A stretch of 64,000 nucleotides of DNA from Roseateles saccharophilus (GTDB lineage Bacteria; Pseudomonadota; Gammaproteobacteria; Burkholderiales; Burkholderiaceae_C), in assembly GCF_004342485.1 (NCBI RefSeq), contig NZ_SMBU01000004.1:1-64000 (forward strand). The letters run 5' to 3'. Under the pieces are notes generated by a model. That model saw only the letters and a list, made by a program, of their open reading frames with translations. It searched no databases and was not told where the DNA came from. Shown piece by piece: positions 57,100 to 64,000 of this stretch. Each line of letters opens with the position of its first letter. Within the stretch, counting starts at the first letter, position 1. Both the position numbers and the translations under genes were made by a program.

Positions 57100-57115
57100 G
57101 CGCCGGAGGACCGCC

Positions 57116-57874
57116 ATGAACATCCCCTCGCTCAAGGGCGCCGTCAGTGCCGAAGAATGGCAGCTGCGCTGCGACCTGGCCGCCTGCTACCGGCTCATCG
57201 CGTTGTATGGCTGGACCGACCTCGTCTTCACCCACATCAGCGCCAAGCTGCCGGGCGGCGAACACCGCTTCCTGATCAACCCCTACGGCCTGATGTTCGA
57301 CGAGATCACGGCCTCCTCGCTGATCGTCGTCGACCAGGCGGGCAACAAGCTCTCCGAGTCGCAGTTCCCGGTGAACCGGGCCGGCTTCGTCATCCACAGC
57401 GCCATCCATGCGGCGCGCGAGGATGCGGGCTGCGTGCTGCACACCCATACGCGGGCCGGCGTCGGCGTCAGCGCGCAGAAGAACGGCATCCTGCCGATCT
57501 CCCAGCAGTCGACCTTCGTGCTGGCCTCGCTGGCCTATCACGACTATGAAGGCGTCGCCATCCGCGACGACGAGAAGCCGCGCCTTGAGGCCGACCTCGG
57601 CACCGCCAACTACCTGATGCTGCGCAACCACGGCCTGCTGACGGTGGGCCGGACCGTGGCCGACGCCTTCCTGCAGATGTATGTCTTCGAGACCACCTGC
57701 CAAATCCAGCTGGCCGCCCAGTCGGGCGGAAGCGAGCTGGTGCAGGTCGAGTCGCACATCGTCGACGGCGTGGCCGAGTCCATCCGCAGCCAGACCGAAG
57801 GCCTGGGCGGCGGTTTCGTCTGGCCGGCGCTGCTGCGCAAGCTCGACCGCGTCGACCCGTCCTACCGCAGCTGA
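57116..57874 (+). CDS. Class II aldolase/adducin family protein
   Basis: 252 residues. CYRLIALYGWTDLVFTHISAKLPGGEHRFLINPYGLMFDEIT opens the fold, VLHTHTRAGVGVSAQKNGILP carries the zinc His pair, and LMLRNHGLLTVGRTVADAF the third His. Members are fuculose/ribulose-phosphate aldolases or epimerases, and many act on undefined sugar phosphates. Start ATG 57116 follows GGAGGA. The partnership with the HD protein and Crp-type regulator recurs by context here; the substrate is unknown. Confidence 0.88.
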   Translation: MNIPSLKGAVSAEEWQLRCDLAACYRLIALYGWTDLVFTHISAKLPGGEHRFLINPYGLMFDEITASSLIVVDQAGNKLSESQFPVNRAGFVIHSAIHAAREDAGCVLHTHTRAGVGVSAQKNGILPISQQSTFVLASLAYHDYEGVAIRDDEKPRLEADLGTANYLMLRNHGLLTVGRTVADAFLQMYVFETTCQIQLAAQSGGSELVQVESHIVDGVAESIRSQTEGLGGGFVWPALLRKLDRVDPSYRS

Positions 57875-57883
57875 CCCGAGCGC

Positions 57884-58675
57884 TCAGCCGAAGCGGAAGC
57901 TGGACGCCGCCACGCCGCCGAGGAACTCGGTCTCGTGATAGTTGCAGCTGCCGGCATCGCCCTCGGCAGCGCCGGCCGCCACCATCAGCGGCAGCAGATG
58001 CTCCTCGCGCGGATGGGCCAGCCGCGCCGCCGGTGCCTGGGCCCAGGCCTGCAGCCGTTCAGCGCGGCCCTCGGCCGGGGGCAGGGCGGCCTGCAGCCAG
58101 GCGTCGAAGGCGGCCGACGGCGCGCGCCCGCCCTCGTTGTACAGGCGCATGTTGTGGAAGCTGAAGCCGCTGCCGAGGATCAGCACGCCCTCGTCGCGCA
58201 GGGGGCTGAGCGCCCGGCCCAGGGCCAGGTGCTCGGCCGGGTCCAGGCCGCGCTTCAGCGACAGCTGCACGACCGGGATCTGCGCCTCGGGGTACATGGG
58301 CGCCAGCGTGCAGAAAGCGCCGTGGTCGAAGCCGCGGCCGGCGTTGCGCGCGGCGGGCAGGCCGGCGGCCTCGATCAGCGCAAAGACTCGCTCGGCCAGC
58401 GCCGGGTCGCCCGGGGCCGGGTAGACCACCTCGTAGGTGTGGGGCGGGAAGCCGCCGTAGTCGTAGAGCATGCCCGGCGCCGGCGCGGTCATCACCGTGA
58501 AGGCGTCTTCCTCCCAATGGGCCGAGATCATCAGGATGGCCTTGGGCGTCTCGACCAGCGTGGCCGGCAGGGCCTGCAATGCGGCTTCCAGCTTGGCGTG
58601 GGCCTGGTGATAGGGGCCATCCATATAGGGCCAGGGGCCGCCGCCGTGGGAGAGGAAGAAGGTGGGCTGTCTCAT
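57884..58675 (-). CDS. Class III extradiol dioxygenase (LigB/DODA/YgiD type)
   Basis: 263 residues. PTFFLSHGGGPWPYMDG, ILMISAHWEEDAFTVMTAP, GFDHGAFCTLAPMYPEAQIPVVQLSLKRG, ILGSGFSFHNMR and REEHLLPLMVAAGAAEGD are the conserved blocks of the small LigB-like family, with three His ligands for Fe or Zn. E. coli YgiD is a DOPA 4,5-dioxygenase with zinc. It cleaves catechol-type rings; the natural substrate here is unknown. It converges on the aldolase gene with a 9-nt gap. Confidence 0.9.
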   Translation of the reverse strand: MRQPTFFLSHGGGPWPYMDGPYHQAHAKLEAALQALPATLVETPKAILMISAHWEEDAFTVMTAPAPGMLYDYGGFPPHTYEVVYPAPGDPALAERVFALIEAAGLPAARNAGRGFDHGAFCTLAPMYPEAQIPVVQLSLKRGLDPAEHLALGRALSPLRDEGVLILGSGFSFHNMRLYNEGGRAPSAAFDAWLQAALPPAEGRAERLQAWAQAPAARLAHPREEHLLPLMVAAGAAEGDAGSCNYHETEFLGGVAASSFRFG

Positions 58676-58709
58676 GATGCGCCCAAGTTTGAGCTCTTGT
58701 CGCCCGACC

Positions 58710-58746
58710 GGGGTTCAAACCCCTCGCTGGCAGCGCTCAAAGCGCT
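58710..58746. other. Palindromes and tRNA T-arm-like sequence before the SMC operon
   Basis: GGGGTTCAAACCCC (58710-58723) has 6-bp complementary arms around a 2-nt centre and resembles a tRNA T-stem/loop, but no complete tRNA can be drawn. AGCGCT-CAA-AGCGCT (58732-58746) follows. They lie 30-66 nt before the first gene of the SMC-type operon and may be operators, or a remnant of a tRNA-type attachment site. Confidence 0.35.
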
Positions 58747-58775
58747 TGAACAGCCCCGACGATAATCCGCGCCCC

Positions 58776-60089
58776 ATGTCCGACCTTCGCATCACGCCCG
58801 CCCCTGACGAGCCGCGCTCGGCCGACGATTTCTTCCGCGATGGTGATGCGCCCGTGGATTCGTTGCTGTGGTGGCAGCTGGACCGCCACGAGGCCTTGCT
58901 GGCCGCGCAGCGTGCGCTGTTCGGCGGCGAGGCGGCCTGGGTGCGGCTGCGCGTCTGGGTGTTCCTGGAGCTGATGGCGTTGCCAGCCGCCCGGTTGACC
59001 CGCGACGAACTGAACCGCCACTTCCACCATGTGCGCGAGGACGCGCTGGAGACCGTGCTCAAGCGCCTGCGCGACGCCGCGCTGCTGCACTGGGAGGCGT
59101 CCACGCAAACCTACGCCATCACGCCGCTGGCGCAGTCGATCGTCGGCATGCTGCAGCCGCTGACGGCCGACACCACTGGCCCCGATGACGACCTTGCCGC
59201 GCTGCTGGCCGGCGTGGCGGGTGCACACCAGCTGGGCCTGCTGGAGCCGCAGCAGTTGAACATGCTGCAGGCCCAGCTGGCGCGCCTGCGCGAGGAGTTC
59301 GCCGATGCGATGGCCAGTGGCAGCGAGTTTGAGCTGCGCCGTGCCAACGCGCGCTTCGTGCGCGCCATCGCGCTGGTGGAGCGGGCCAGCGATGCCGTCA
59401 AGGCCATCATCGAGCAGGCCCAGGCCAGCGGCCATGCGCGGCTGGAGCGGCTCGCGCGCGAGCTGGCGGGCGCGCAGGCCGGGCTGCTGGTCATGGCCAG
59501 CCAGTTCAACCGCGCGCTGCAGCAGGCTGACCGCCAGCGCGTGACGCTGGGCTCCACCGGCGTGACGACGACCGACCTGCGCCAGTGGCTGCAACGCGTG
59601 CCCGACCTGGCGGCCCTGCTGGGCGAGGCCTTGTCCACCGGTGTGCAGCCAGCGCTGGTCGGCGCGCAGGAACTGGTGGACGGCGCCGAGGCCGAGTTCG
59701 AGCGCGACCGCCCCAGGCCCGCCGACGTGGCCGGCTTGCCCGCCGCGCAGGCCGCTCCCGACGGCCGGCTGGAGGTGCTGAGCCTGCCGGCCGAGCTGGG
59801 TGCGCTGCAGCGGCTGCTGGACGGCTGGACGGCGGAGGGCCTGGGCACCCAGCCCGTGGAGCCGGCGGTGCTCGGAGGGAGTTATGCCTCGGCCGCTTAC
59901 CGCGCGCAGCTGCTGCCCTTGCTGGGTGACCCGCAGGCGCATCACCTGAAAGGCGCCGCCGGCGACATGGCCCGCCAGCCGTGGCGGGTGCAATGGAGCG
60001 CCGAGCAGGGGCCGGTCGATGACGAGGCCGTGGCTTGGATGAGCCGCGGCGAGCTGACCAAAGAATCTGTCAAAGAGCAGGGCGAATGA
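58776..60089 (+). CDS. MksF/JetA-like kleisin-type subunit of an SMC operon
   Basis: 437 residues. The N-terminal half is helical with a winged-helix pattern (RLRVWVFLELMALPAARLTRDELNRHFHH, LETVLKRLRDAALLHWEASTQTYAITPLAQSI). The middle is a long alpha-helical region (LRRANARFVRAIALVERASDAVKAIIEQAQASGHARLERLARELAGAQAGLLVMASQFNRALQQADRQR). Length, helical make-up and first place in the operon before MksE- and SMC-like genes fit MksF/JetA, the kleisin. The assignment rests on context and architecture more than on a single motif. The stop overlaps the next gene by ATGA. Confidence 0.7.
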   Translation: MSDLRITPAPDEPRSADDFFRDGDAPVDSLLWWQLDRHEALLAAQRALFGGEAAWVRLRVWVFLELMALPAARLTRDELNRHFHHVREDALETVLKRLRDAALLHWEASTQTYAITPLAQSIVGMLQPLTADTTGPDDDLAALLAGVAGAHQLGLLEPQQLNMLQAQLARLREEFADAMASGSEFELRRANARFVRAIALVERASDAVKAIIEQAQASGHARLERLARELAGAQAGLLVMASQFNRALQQADRQRVTLGSTGVTTTDLRQWLQRVPDLAALLGEALSTGVQPALVGAQELVDGAEAEFERDRPRPADVAGLPAAQAAPDGRLEVLSLPAELGALQRLLDGWTAEGLGTQPVEPAVLGGSYASAAYRAQLLPLLGDPQAHHLKGAAGDMARQPWRVQWSAEQGPVDDEAVAWMSRGELTKESVKEQGE

Positions 60090-60793
60090 ACACCTTCGAC
60101 GACGCCGCCAGCCTGGCGGCCCAACTGCTGGCCCGGCGCTGGCTGCCCCGCACCCACCCGCTGGTCAAGCGCGCGCTGATCGACGCCGACCTGTGGGCAG
60201 CCGTCACCGCGCGGCTGGACGGCGTGGGGCTCAGGCTGGTGGACAACGTCTACGCCGAACACGTGTCGGTGGCGCTGTTGCGTCCTGCCGAGACCGCCGT
60301 GTTCGGCGAGACCGGCCTGGGCGCCAACAACAATCTGGATCTGCCGCGCGACGGCGTGTCGCTGCTGGTGGTGCTGTGGAGCCTCATCGTGCTGCCCAAG
60401 CGGCAGCGCCAGATCAACCGGGCCGACGCTGCCACCGACAGCCAAGGCGAGATGTTCGCCGCCGACAAGCCGCTGCCGACGGCGGCCAGCGTGGCGCCGG
60501 TGCTGAGCTACCGCAGCCTGCTGGCCGACTACGGCGACCAGCTCGGCAAGAAGGTCCGGCTGGACGGCAACCTCAAGGCGCTGGAGCGCCACGGCTTCAT
60601 CACGCGGCGCGGTGAAGACATCGCCGAAGGCCCGCTGCTGGACCTGCTGCTGGACTACGACCAGCTCGCGCCGCGCATCCTCGACGGCGCGCTGGCCGAC
60701 GTGCTGGCTCGCGCGACGGATGCCGTCGCCGCGCCGGCGCTGGCCGCCATCCAGGCCGCGCGCCAAGAAGAACCCGCCGACGACGAGGCCTGA
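60086..60793 (+). CDS. MksE/JetB-like subunit
   Basis: 235 residues. ALIDADLWAAVTARLDGVGLRLVDNVYAEHVSVALLRP, LLVVLWSLIVLPKRQRQ and the winged-helix part YGDQLGKKVRLDGNLKALERHGFITRRGEDIAEGPLLDLLLDYDQLAPRIL fit the DUF4194/MksE kind of kite subunit that bridges kleisin and SMC. It overlaps the gene before by ATGA and the SMC gene by TGATG, so subunit ratios are likely set by coupled translation. Confidence 0.72.
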   Translation: MNTFDDAASLAAQLLARRWLPRTHPLVKRALIDADLWAAVTARLDGVGLRLVDNVYAEHVSVALLRPAETAVFGETGLGANNNLDLPRDGVSLLVVLWSLIVLPKRQRQINRADAATDSQGEMFAADKPLPTAASVAPVLSYRSLLADYGDQLGKKVRLDGNLKALERHGFITRRGEDIAEGPLLDLLLDYDQLAPRILDGALADVLARATDAVAAPALAAIQAARQEEPADDEA

Positions 60794-63609
60794 TGTTCCA
60801 CCTCCAAACCCTCGAACTGCTGCACTGGGACTACTGCCAGCGCGTCACGCTGCCGCTGGACGGCAACATCATCACGATCGCCGGCCCCAACGGCTCGGGC
60901 AAGACCACGCTGCTGGACGCGCTGCGCACGCTGCTGGGCCTGGAGTGCTCGGGCGGTCGCACCTTCCGCACCTATGCCCGCCACGCCAACGCAGAGACCG
61001 CCTGGCTGCGCGCGCTGGTGGACAACCGCCCGCGCGGCCGACAGAACAGCAGCCGGCCCTTCGCCAGCTCGTTGATCTACGCCGACCAGGTCACGTTGGC
61101 CTGCCGCATCGAGCGCCAGGGCGGTGACTGGGTGCGGCGCTACCTCATCGTGGATGGCGCCGTCGATATCGAGAAGCTGGCCGAGAAGGGCGAGCGCGAA
61201 TGGCTGGGCATCGAGGCCTGGCGCAAGCGCCTGGAGGCAGCCGGCCTCACCCGCGCCATCGGGCGCGTGCTGGCGCTGGAGCAGGGCCAGACCGACCGGC
61301 TCTGCGAGCTGAGCCCGAAGGAATTACTGCGCCTGGTCTTCGAGGTCTTCGGCGACCAGGAGGTACTGGACCGCTACGAGCAGGCGCGCAGCCACCAGCA
61401 GCAGCTGGCCAAGGAGGTGCAGACCGCCGAGGGCGAGTTGGCGCGCACGCAGGCCCAGCTCAGCGAACTGGCCAACCGCGTCAACAACTACAGGCAGTGG
61501 CAGCTCAAGATCGCCGAGCGCGAGCGCCTGGCCACAGAGGTGCTGCCCGTCATGCAGTGGAGCGAGGCGCGTGACCGGCTGGCCCGTGAGGGCCGCGAGC
61601 TGCACCGCGCCAGGCTGTTCGCTGCCGCCGACGCGCGGGCGTTGTCGGCCAAGCGCGCGGGGCTGCATCAGCTGTTTGCCGACCATGAGGCGGCCAAGAA
61701 GCGGCTGGCCGAGCTGGACGGTGAGAAGCGCGAGGCCCGCGCCGCGTTCGATATGGCGCGCGATGCCGAGAAGCCCGTCGAGGCCACCGTGAAGCGCGAG
61801 GACGAGTTGCGTGCGCTGGCCGACGTGGAAGCCGATGCCGCCGCGCTGGCCGCCCGCACCCAGGCGTTGGCCGCCGAGCGCGACCGGCTGCGCGGCGACT
61901 ACACACGCTGGAACGACAAGCTGCTGCACGTGCAGGGCCTGATCAACGAGCTGAAGGACAAGCGCCTGCCGCCGCCGCCGGCCGAGGTGAGGCCGCTGCG
62001 CCAGGCGCTGGACGAGGCAGGCATTGCCCATCACGTCGTGGCCGACTGCATCGACATCGCCGACGAGCAGTGGCGCGCTGCCGCCGAGGGCGTGCTGCGC
62101 GGCTCGCGCTGGGTCATCGTGCTCAAGCACCGCAGCGACGAGGCGCGCGCTTTCGGCATTGCGGCGAAGCAGAAGTATCGCCACTACGTCGTCTCCGACG
62201 CGGCGCCGGTGCCGCAGGCACGGCCCGGCTCGCTGCTGGCCGCGCTGAAGGTCAGCGCGCCGTTGCCGACCTGGCTGGCCCGTCAGCTGGACGGTATCCG
62301 CTGCGTCGCTAGCACCGAGGAAGGCTCGGGCACCGGCGGCGAATGGATCACGCCAGACGCCTACTACCGCGACGGCCGGGGCGGCCGCAGCGTGGCTATT
62401 CCGGTGTCGGATCATCAGTTCGGCGCCAACGCCGTTGCGTCGCGTCGTGCGTCGCTGGAGGGTGAACTGGCCCGCATCGACAAGGAACTCACCGGTGTCG
62501 CCAAGGCGCAGGCCGAGGTGGAGCGCCAGTTGAAGGATGCGCAGCGCGCCGCGCAGGGCCACAAGGCCGCCGCGGAGCTGTCCGAGCGGGCCGACGAATT
62601 CGCCGAGGCGCGCGCGCGGCTGCCGGCGTTGAAGCAGGCACGAGCTGAGGCCAGCACGCGCATGACCAGCGTGGAGACCGAGCATGACCGGCTGCTGAAG
62701 GCCTCCGGCGTGCACGAGCAGAACTACGAGCGTGCGCAGCGGGAACTGAAGGACGGCGAGGAACGCCAGGCCCGCACGGCACGTGAGCACGGCGAGCGGC
62801 GCAAGGCCTTGCATGAGGCCGCGCGCGAATCCCGCGAGGCTGGCGCCAAATTCCCGCCGCGTTGGACCACCGCCATCGCGCTGCAAGCCTTGCGCAATGA
62901 CTTCGAGAATGCCCGCCAGGCCCAGCTCCGCGCTGACCGCGTCGACCGCGAGCTCGCGGACGGCCTCTGGGAGACCGACACCACCGTCATCGACCGCCAC
63001 CTGCGCATGGAGATGCAGGTGCGCGAGGAGGAGACCCAGCTCGGCGACCGCCGCGCAAGTAACGCGCTGGCCGCCACGGCCGCGAGCAACGCCCGCGAGC
63101 GCTACATCGACGTGCTGCGCGCCACCGTGCGCCGCTACAAGAAGAACGTGGCCGAGCTGGGTGAACTGGCCGGTGTTGCTGCCGAGGCACAGTTGCCGCA
63201 TCTGGACAACGATGACACCGTGCTGGCCCAGGCCGGCCTGCACGTGAAGTTCAACTTCGACGGCAAGGGCGAGGTGGGCCTGAACGACGGCGAGGCCTCG
63301 GGCGGCCAGCAGGTGCTCAAGAGCCTGATCCTGCTCGTCGGCCTGATGAAGGACGACGAGACGCCCGGCGGCTTCGTCTTCATCGACGAGCCCTTCGCCC
63401 ACCTGGACGTGCGCAACATCCAGCTCGTCGGCCACTTCCTGCGCAGCACGCGGGCCCAGTACCTGCTCACCACGCCGATCACACACAACGTCGAGGTCTT
63501 CGAGCCCAGCGAGATCACGCTGATCACGAGCAAGAAGCCGCGCGGTGAACGCTGGGCGCCACCCATTGCCGTGCTGGCACGAAGGCCCGAGGTCAGCGAG
63601 TACGCATGA
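60793..63609 (+). CDS. SMC-type ATPase (MksB/JetC-like)
   Basis: 938 residues. Walker A GPNGSGKTT (31-39) is at the N-terminus. The C-terminal signature reads EASGGQQVL (Ser about 836) and Walker B FVFIDEPFAHLD (Asp 865, Glu 866). Two long coiled-coil arms (about 180-330 and 560-760) flank a hinge-like block (ADEQWRAAAEGVLRGSRWVIVLKHRSDEARAFG; SLLAALKVSAPLP). It forms a DNA-loop-extruding complex with the two preceding proteins. About 940 residues is the size of MksB rather than a full SMC or MukB. The stop overlaps the fourth gene by ATGA. Confidence 0.88.
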   Translation: MFHLQTLELLHWDYCQRVTLPLDGNIITIAGPNGSGKTTLLDALRTLLGLECSGGRTFRTYARHANAETAWLRALVDNRPRGRQNSSRPFASSLIYADQVTLACRIERQGGDWVRRYLIVDGAVDIEKLAEKGEREWLGIEAWRKRLEAAGLTRAIGRVLALEQGQTDRLCELSPKELLRLVFEVFGDQEVLDRYEQARSHQQQLAKEVQTAEGELARTQAQLSELANRVNNYRQWQLKIAERERLATEVLPVMQWSEARDRLAREGRELHRARLFAAADARALSAKRAGLHQLFADHEAAKKRLAELDGEKREARAAFDMARDAEKPVEATVKREDELRALADVEADAAALAARTQALAAERDRLRGDYTRWNDKLLHVQGLINELKDKRLPPPPAEVRPLRQALDEAGIAHHVVADCIDIADEQWRAAAEGVLRGSRWVIVLKHRSDEARAFGIAAKQKYRHYVVSDAAPVPQARPGSLLAALKVSAPLPTWLARQLDGIRCVASTEEGSGTGGEWITPDAYYRDGRGGRSVAIPVSDHQFGANAVASRRASLEGELARIDKELTGVAKAQAEVERQLKDAQRAAQGHKAAAELSERADEFAEARARLPALKQARAEASTRMTSVETEHDRLLKASGVHEQNYERAQRELKDGEERQARTAREHGERRKALHEAARESREAGAKFPPRWTTAIALQALRNDFENARQAQLRADRVDRELADGLWETDTTVIDRHLRMEMQVREEETQLGDRRASNALAATAASNARERYIDVLRATVRRYKKNVAELGELAGVAAEAQLPHLDNDDTVLAQAGLHVKFNFDGKGEVGLNDGEASGGQQVLKSLILLVGLMKDDETPGGFVFIDEPFAHLDVRNIQLVGHFLRSTRAQYLLTTPITHNVEVFEPSEITLITSKKPRGERWAPPIAVLARRPEVSEYA

Positions 63610-64000
63610 GTGCCTGGCGCGAGCTGTCGGCCAACCGCTCGCGGCGGCATCTCGGCGCTGCCGAGCCGGTCTGGCCCGGCTCGCTTGCGCCGCTCGACGA
63701 GGACGAGAAGGCCTTGCTGCTCGACTGGCTGCGAGACAGCGCGGACACGCGCAAGTGGCAGGCCTTGCTGGAGACTGCGGGCACCGCTCGCATCGACCTG
63801 GCCGGCCGGCTGAGCGACAAGCTGTTGTCCAAGGGCATGGCCACCCGCAAGGAGACTTTCGAGCAAGGCCGATGGCGGCCGGCATTGCTGTGCTGGGTGG
63901 AGCTGGAGGCACTGCAGGCGGCGCTGGGCCTGCCCACGCGCAGCGCTCGTGATGCCCGGCGTGCGGCCTTGTCTGCCCGGCTTGAGGTCCTGATGGGCAA
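63606..64000 (+). CDS. Fourth gene of the SMC operon (partial, cut by window end)
   Basis: 131 codons are visible, with no stop before the edge. The start MSAWRELSANRSRRH overlaps the SMC stop by ATGA. Readable parts include DEKALLLDWLRDSADTRKW, IDLAGRLSDKLLSKGMATR and FEQGRWRPALLCWVELEAL. In Wadjet and MksBEFG loci this place is held by JetD/MksG, a nuclease with a C-terminal Toprim domain. That domain would lie beyond the window, and the visible N-terminus does not obviously match the DUF3322 start of JetD. Function therefore open. Confidence 0.65.
   Translation, partial: MSAWRELSANRSRRHLGAAEPVWPGSLAPLDEDEKALLLDWLRDSADTRKWQALLETAGTARIDLAGRLSDKLLSKGMATRKETFEQGRWRPALLCWVELEALQAALGLPTRSARDARRAALSARLEVLMG

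Noticed and set aside
58710-58735. A complete tRNA gene
   Set aside because: Only a T-arm-like stretch is visible; no acceptor, D or anticodon stem can be formed from the bases upstream.

Overview
The window looks like chromosome of a high-GC betaproteobacterium of the order Burkholderiales, plausibly the Roseateles/Mitsuaria/Rubrivivax group. This is judged from the very high GC, tight head-to-tail ATGA/TGATG overlaps, and the character of orn, rsgA, the DEAD-box helicase and the LysR/SDR genes. No taxon was looked up. I see no rRNA, complete tRNA, CRISPR array, transposase or phage gene.

Layout. (1) 1-9.4 kb: the start of a leftward gene, a long imperfect inverted repeat, an SDR/YceH/thioesterase cluster, two tandem cyanophycinase-like genes (the second fused to a DUF3224-like domain), a small His-rich exported protein, a YbaK/DUF1289/DsbA-like cluster, and an MHS-type MFS transporter behind a strongly structured leader. 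(2) 9.4-32.2 kb: a large sugar-utilisation locus. Leftward: TonB-dependent receptor, raffinose-synthase-like GH36 relative, flavin-dependent (tryptophan) halogenase. Rightward: ABC sugar importer (two permeases, binding protein, ATPase), GH36 alpha-galactosidase, galE, galT, galK, lacI-type regulator; then GH32 beta-fructosidase, fructokinase, sucrose-type MFS permease and sucrose phosphorylase. The palindrome TGCAATCGATTGCA or a close variant occurs four times, in front of the four likely transcription units. I read this as a regulon for raffinose-family oligosaccharides or related sucrosyl-galactosides: outer-membrane uptake, ABC import, alpha-galactosidase cleavage, Leloir pathway for galactose, phosphorolysis or hydrolysis of sucrose, and fructose phosphorylation. 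None of the catabolic enzymes has a visible signal peptide, so cleavage should be cytoplasmic.

(3) 32.2-58.7 kb: ordinary chromosome with several points of interest. A sensor kinase is divergent from an orphan branched-chain-amino-acid-type binding protein. There follow an atypical SDR, a penicillin-acylase-family protein, a CsgG-like lipoprotein-family relative with an SH3-like tail, an SDR whose N-terminus is encoded by a dispersed GC-rich repeat, a family 3 binding protein, rsgA, a pterin dehydratase, an M48 protease, orn, a fused aminodeoxychorismate synthase/lyase, an RhlE-like helicase with a 5' leader of about 280 nt, a LysR/NAD(P)-binding divergent pair, a cold-shock/DUF1294 fusion, an exported six-hairpin glycosidase, a Crp/Fnr regulator with an HD-domain/class II aldolase pair, and a LigB-type dioxygenase.

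(4) 58.8-64.0 kb: a four-gene operon with tightly overlapping genes, encoding MksF-, MksE- and MksB-like (SMC-type ATPase) proteins and a fourth protein cut by the window end. This is the layout of MksBEF/Wadjet plasmid-defence loci, although the visible part of gene 4 does not obviously resemble the usual JetD nuclease N-terminus.

All assignments come from reading motifs, gene order and base sequence. No database search, alignment or folding program was run.
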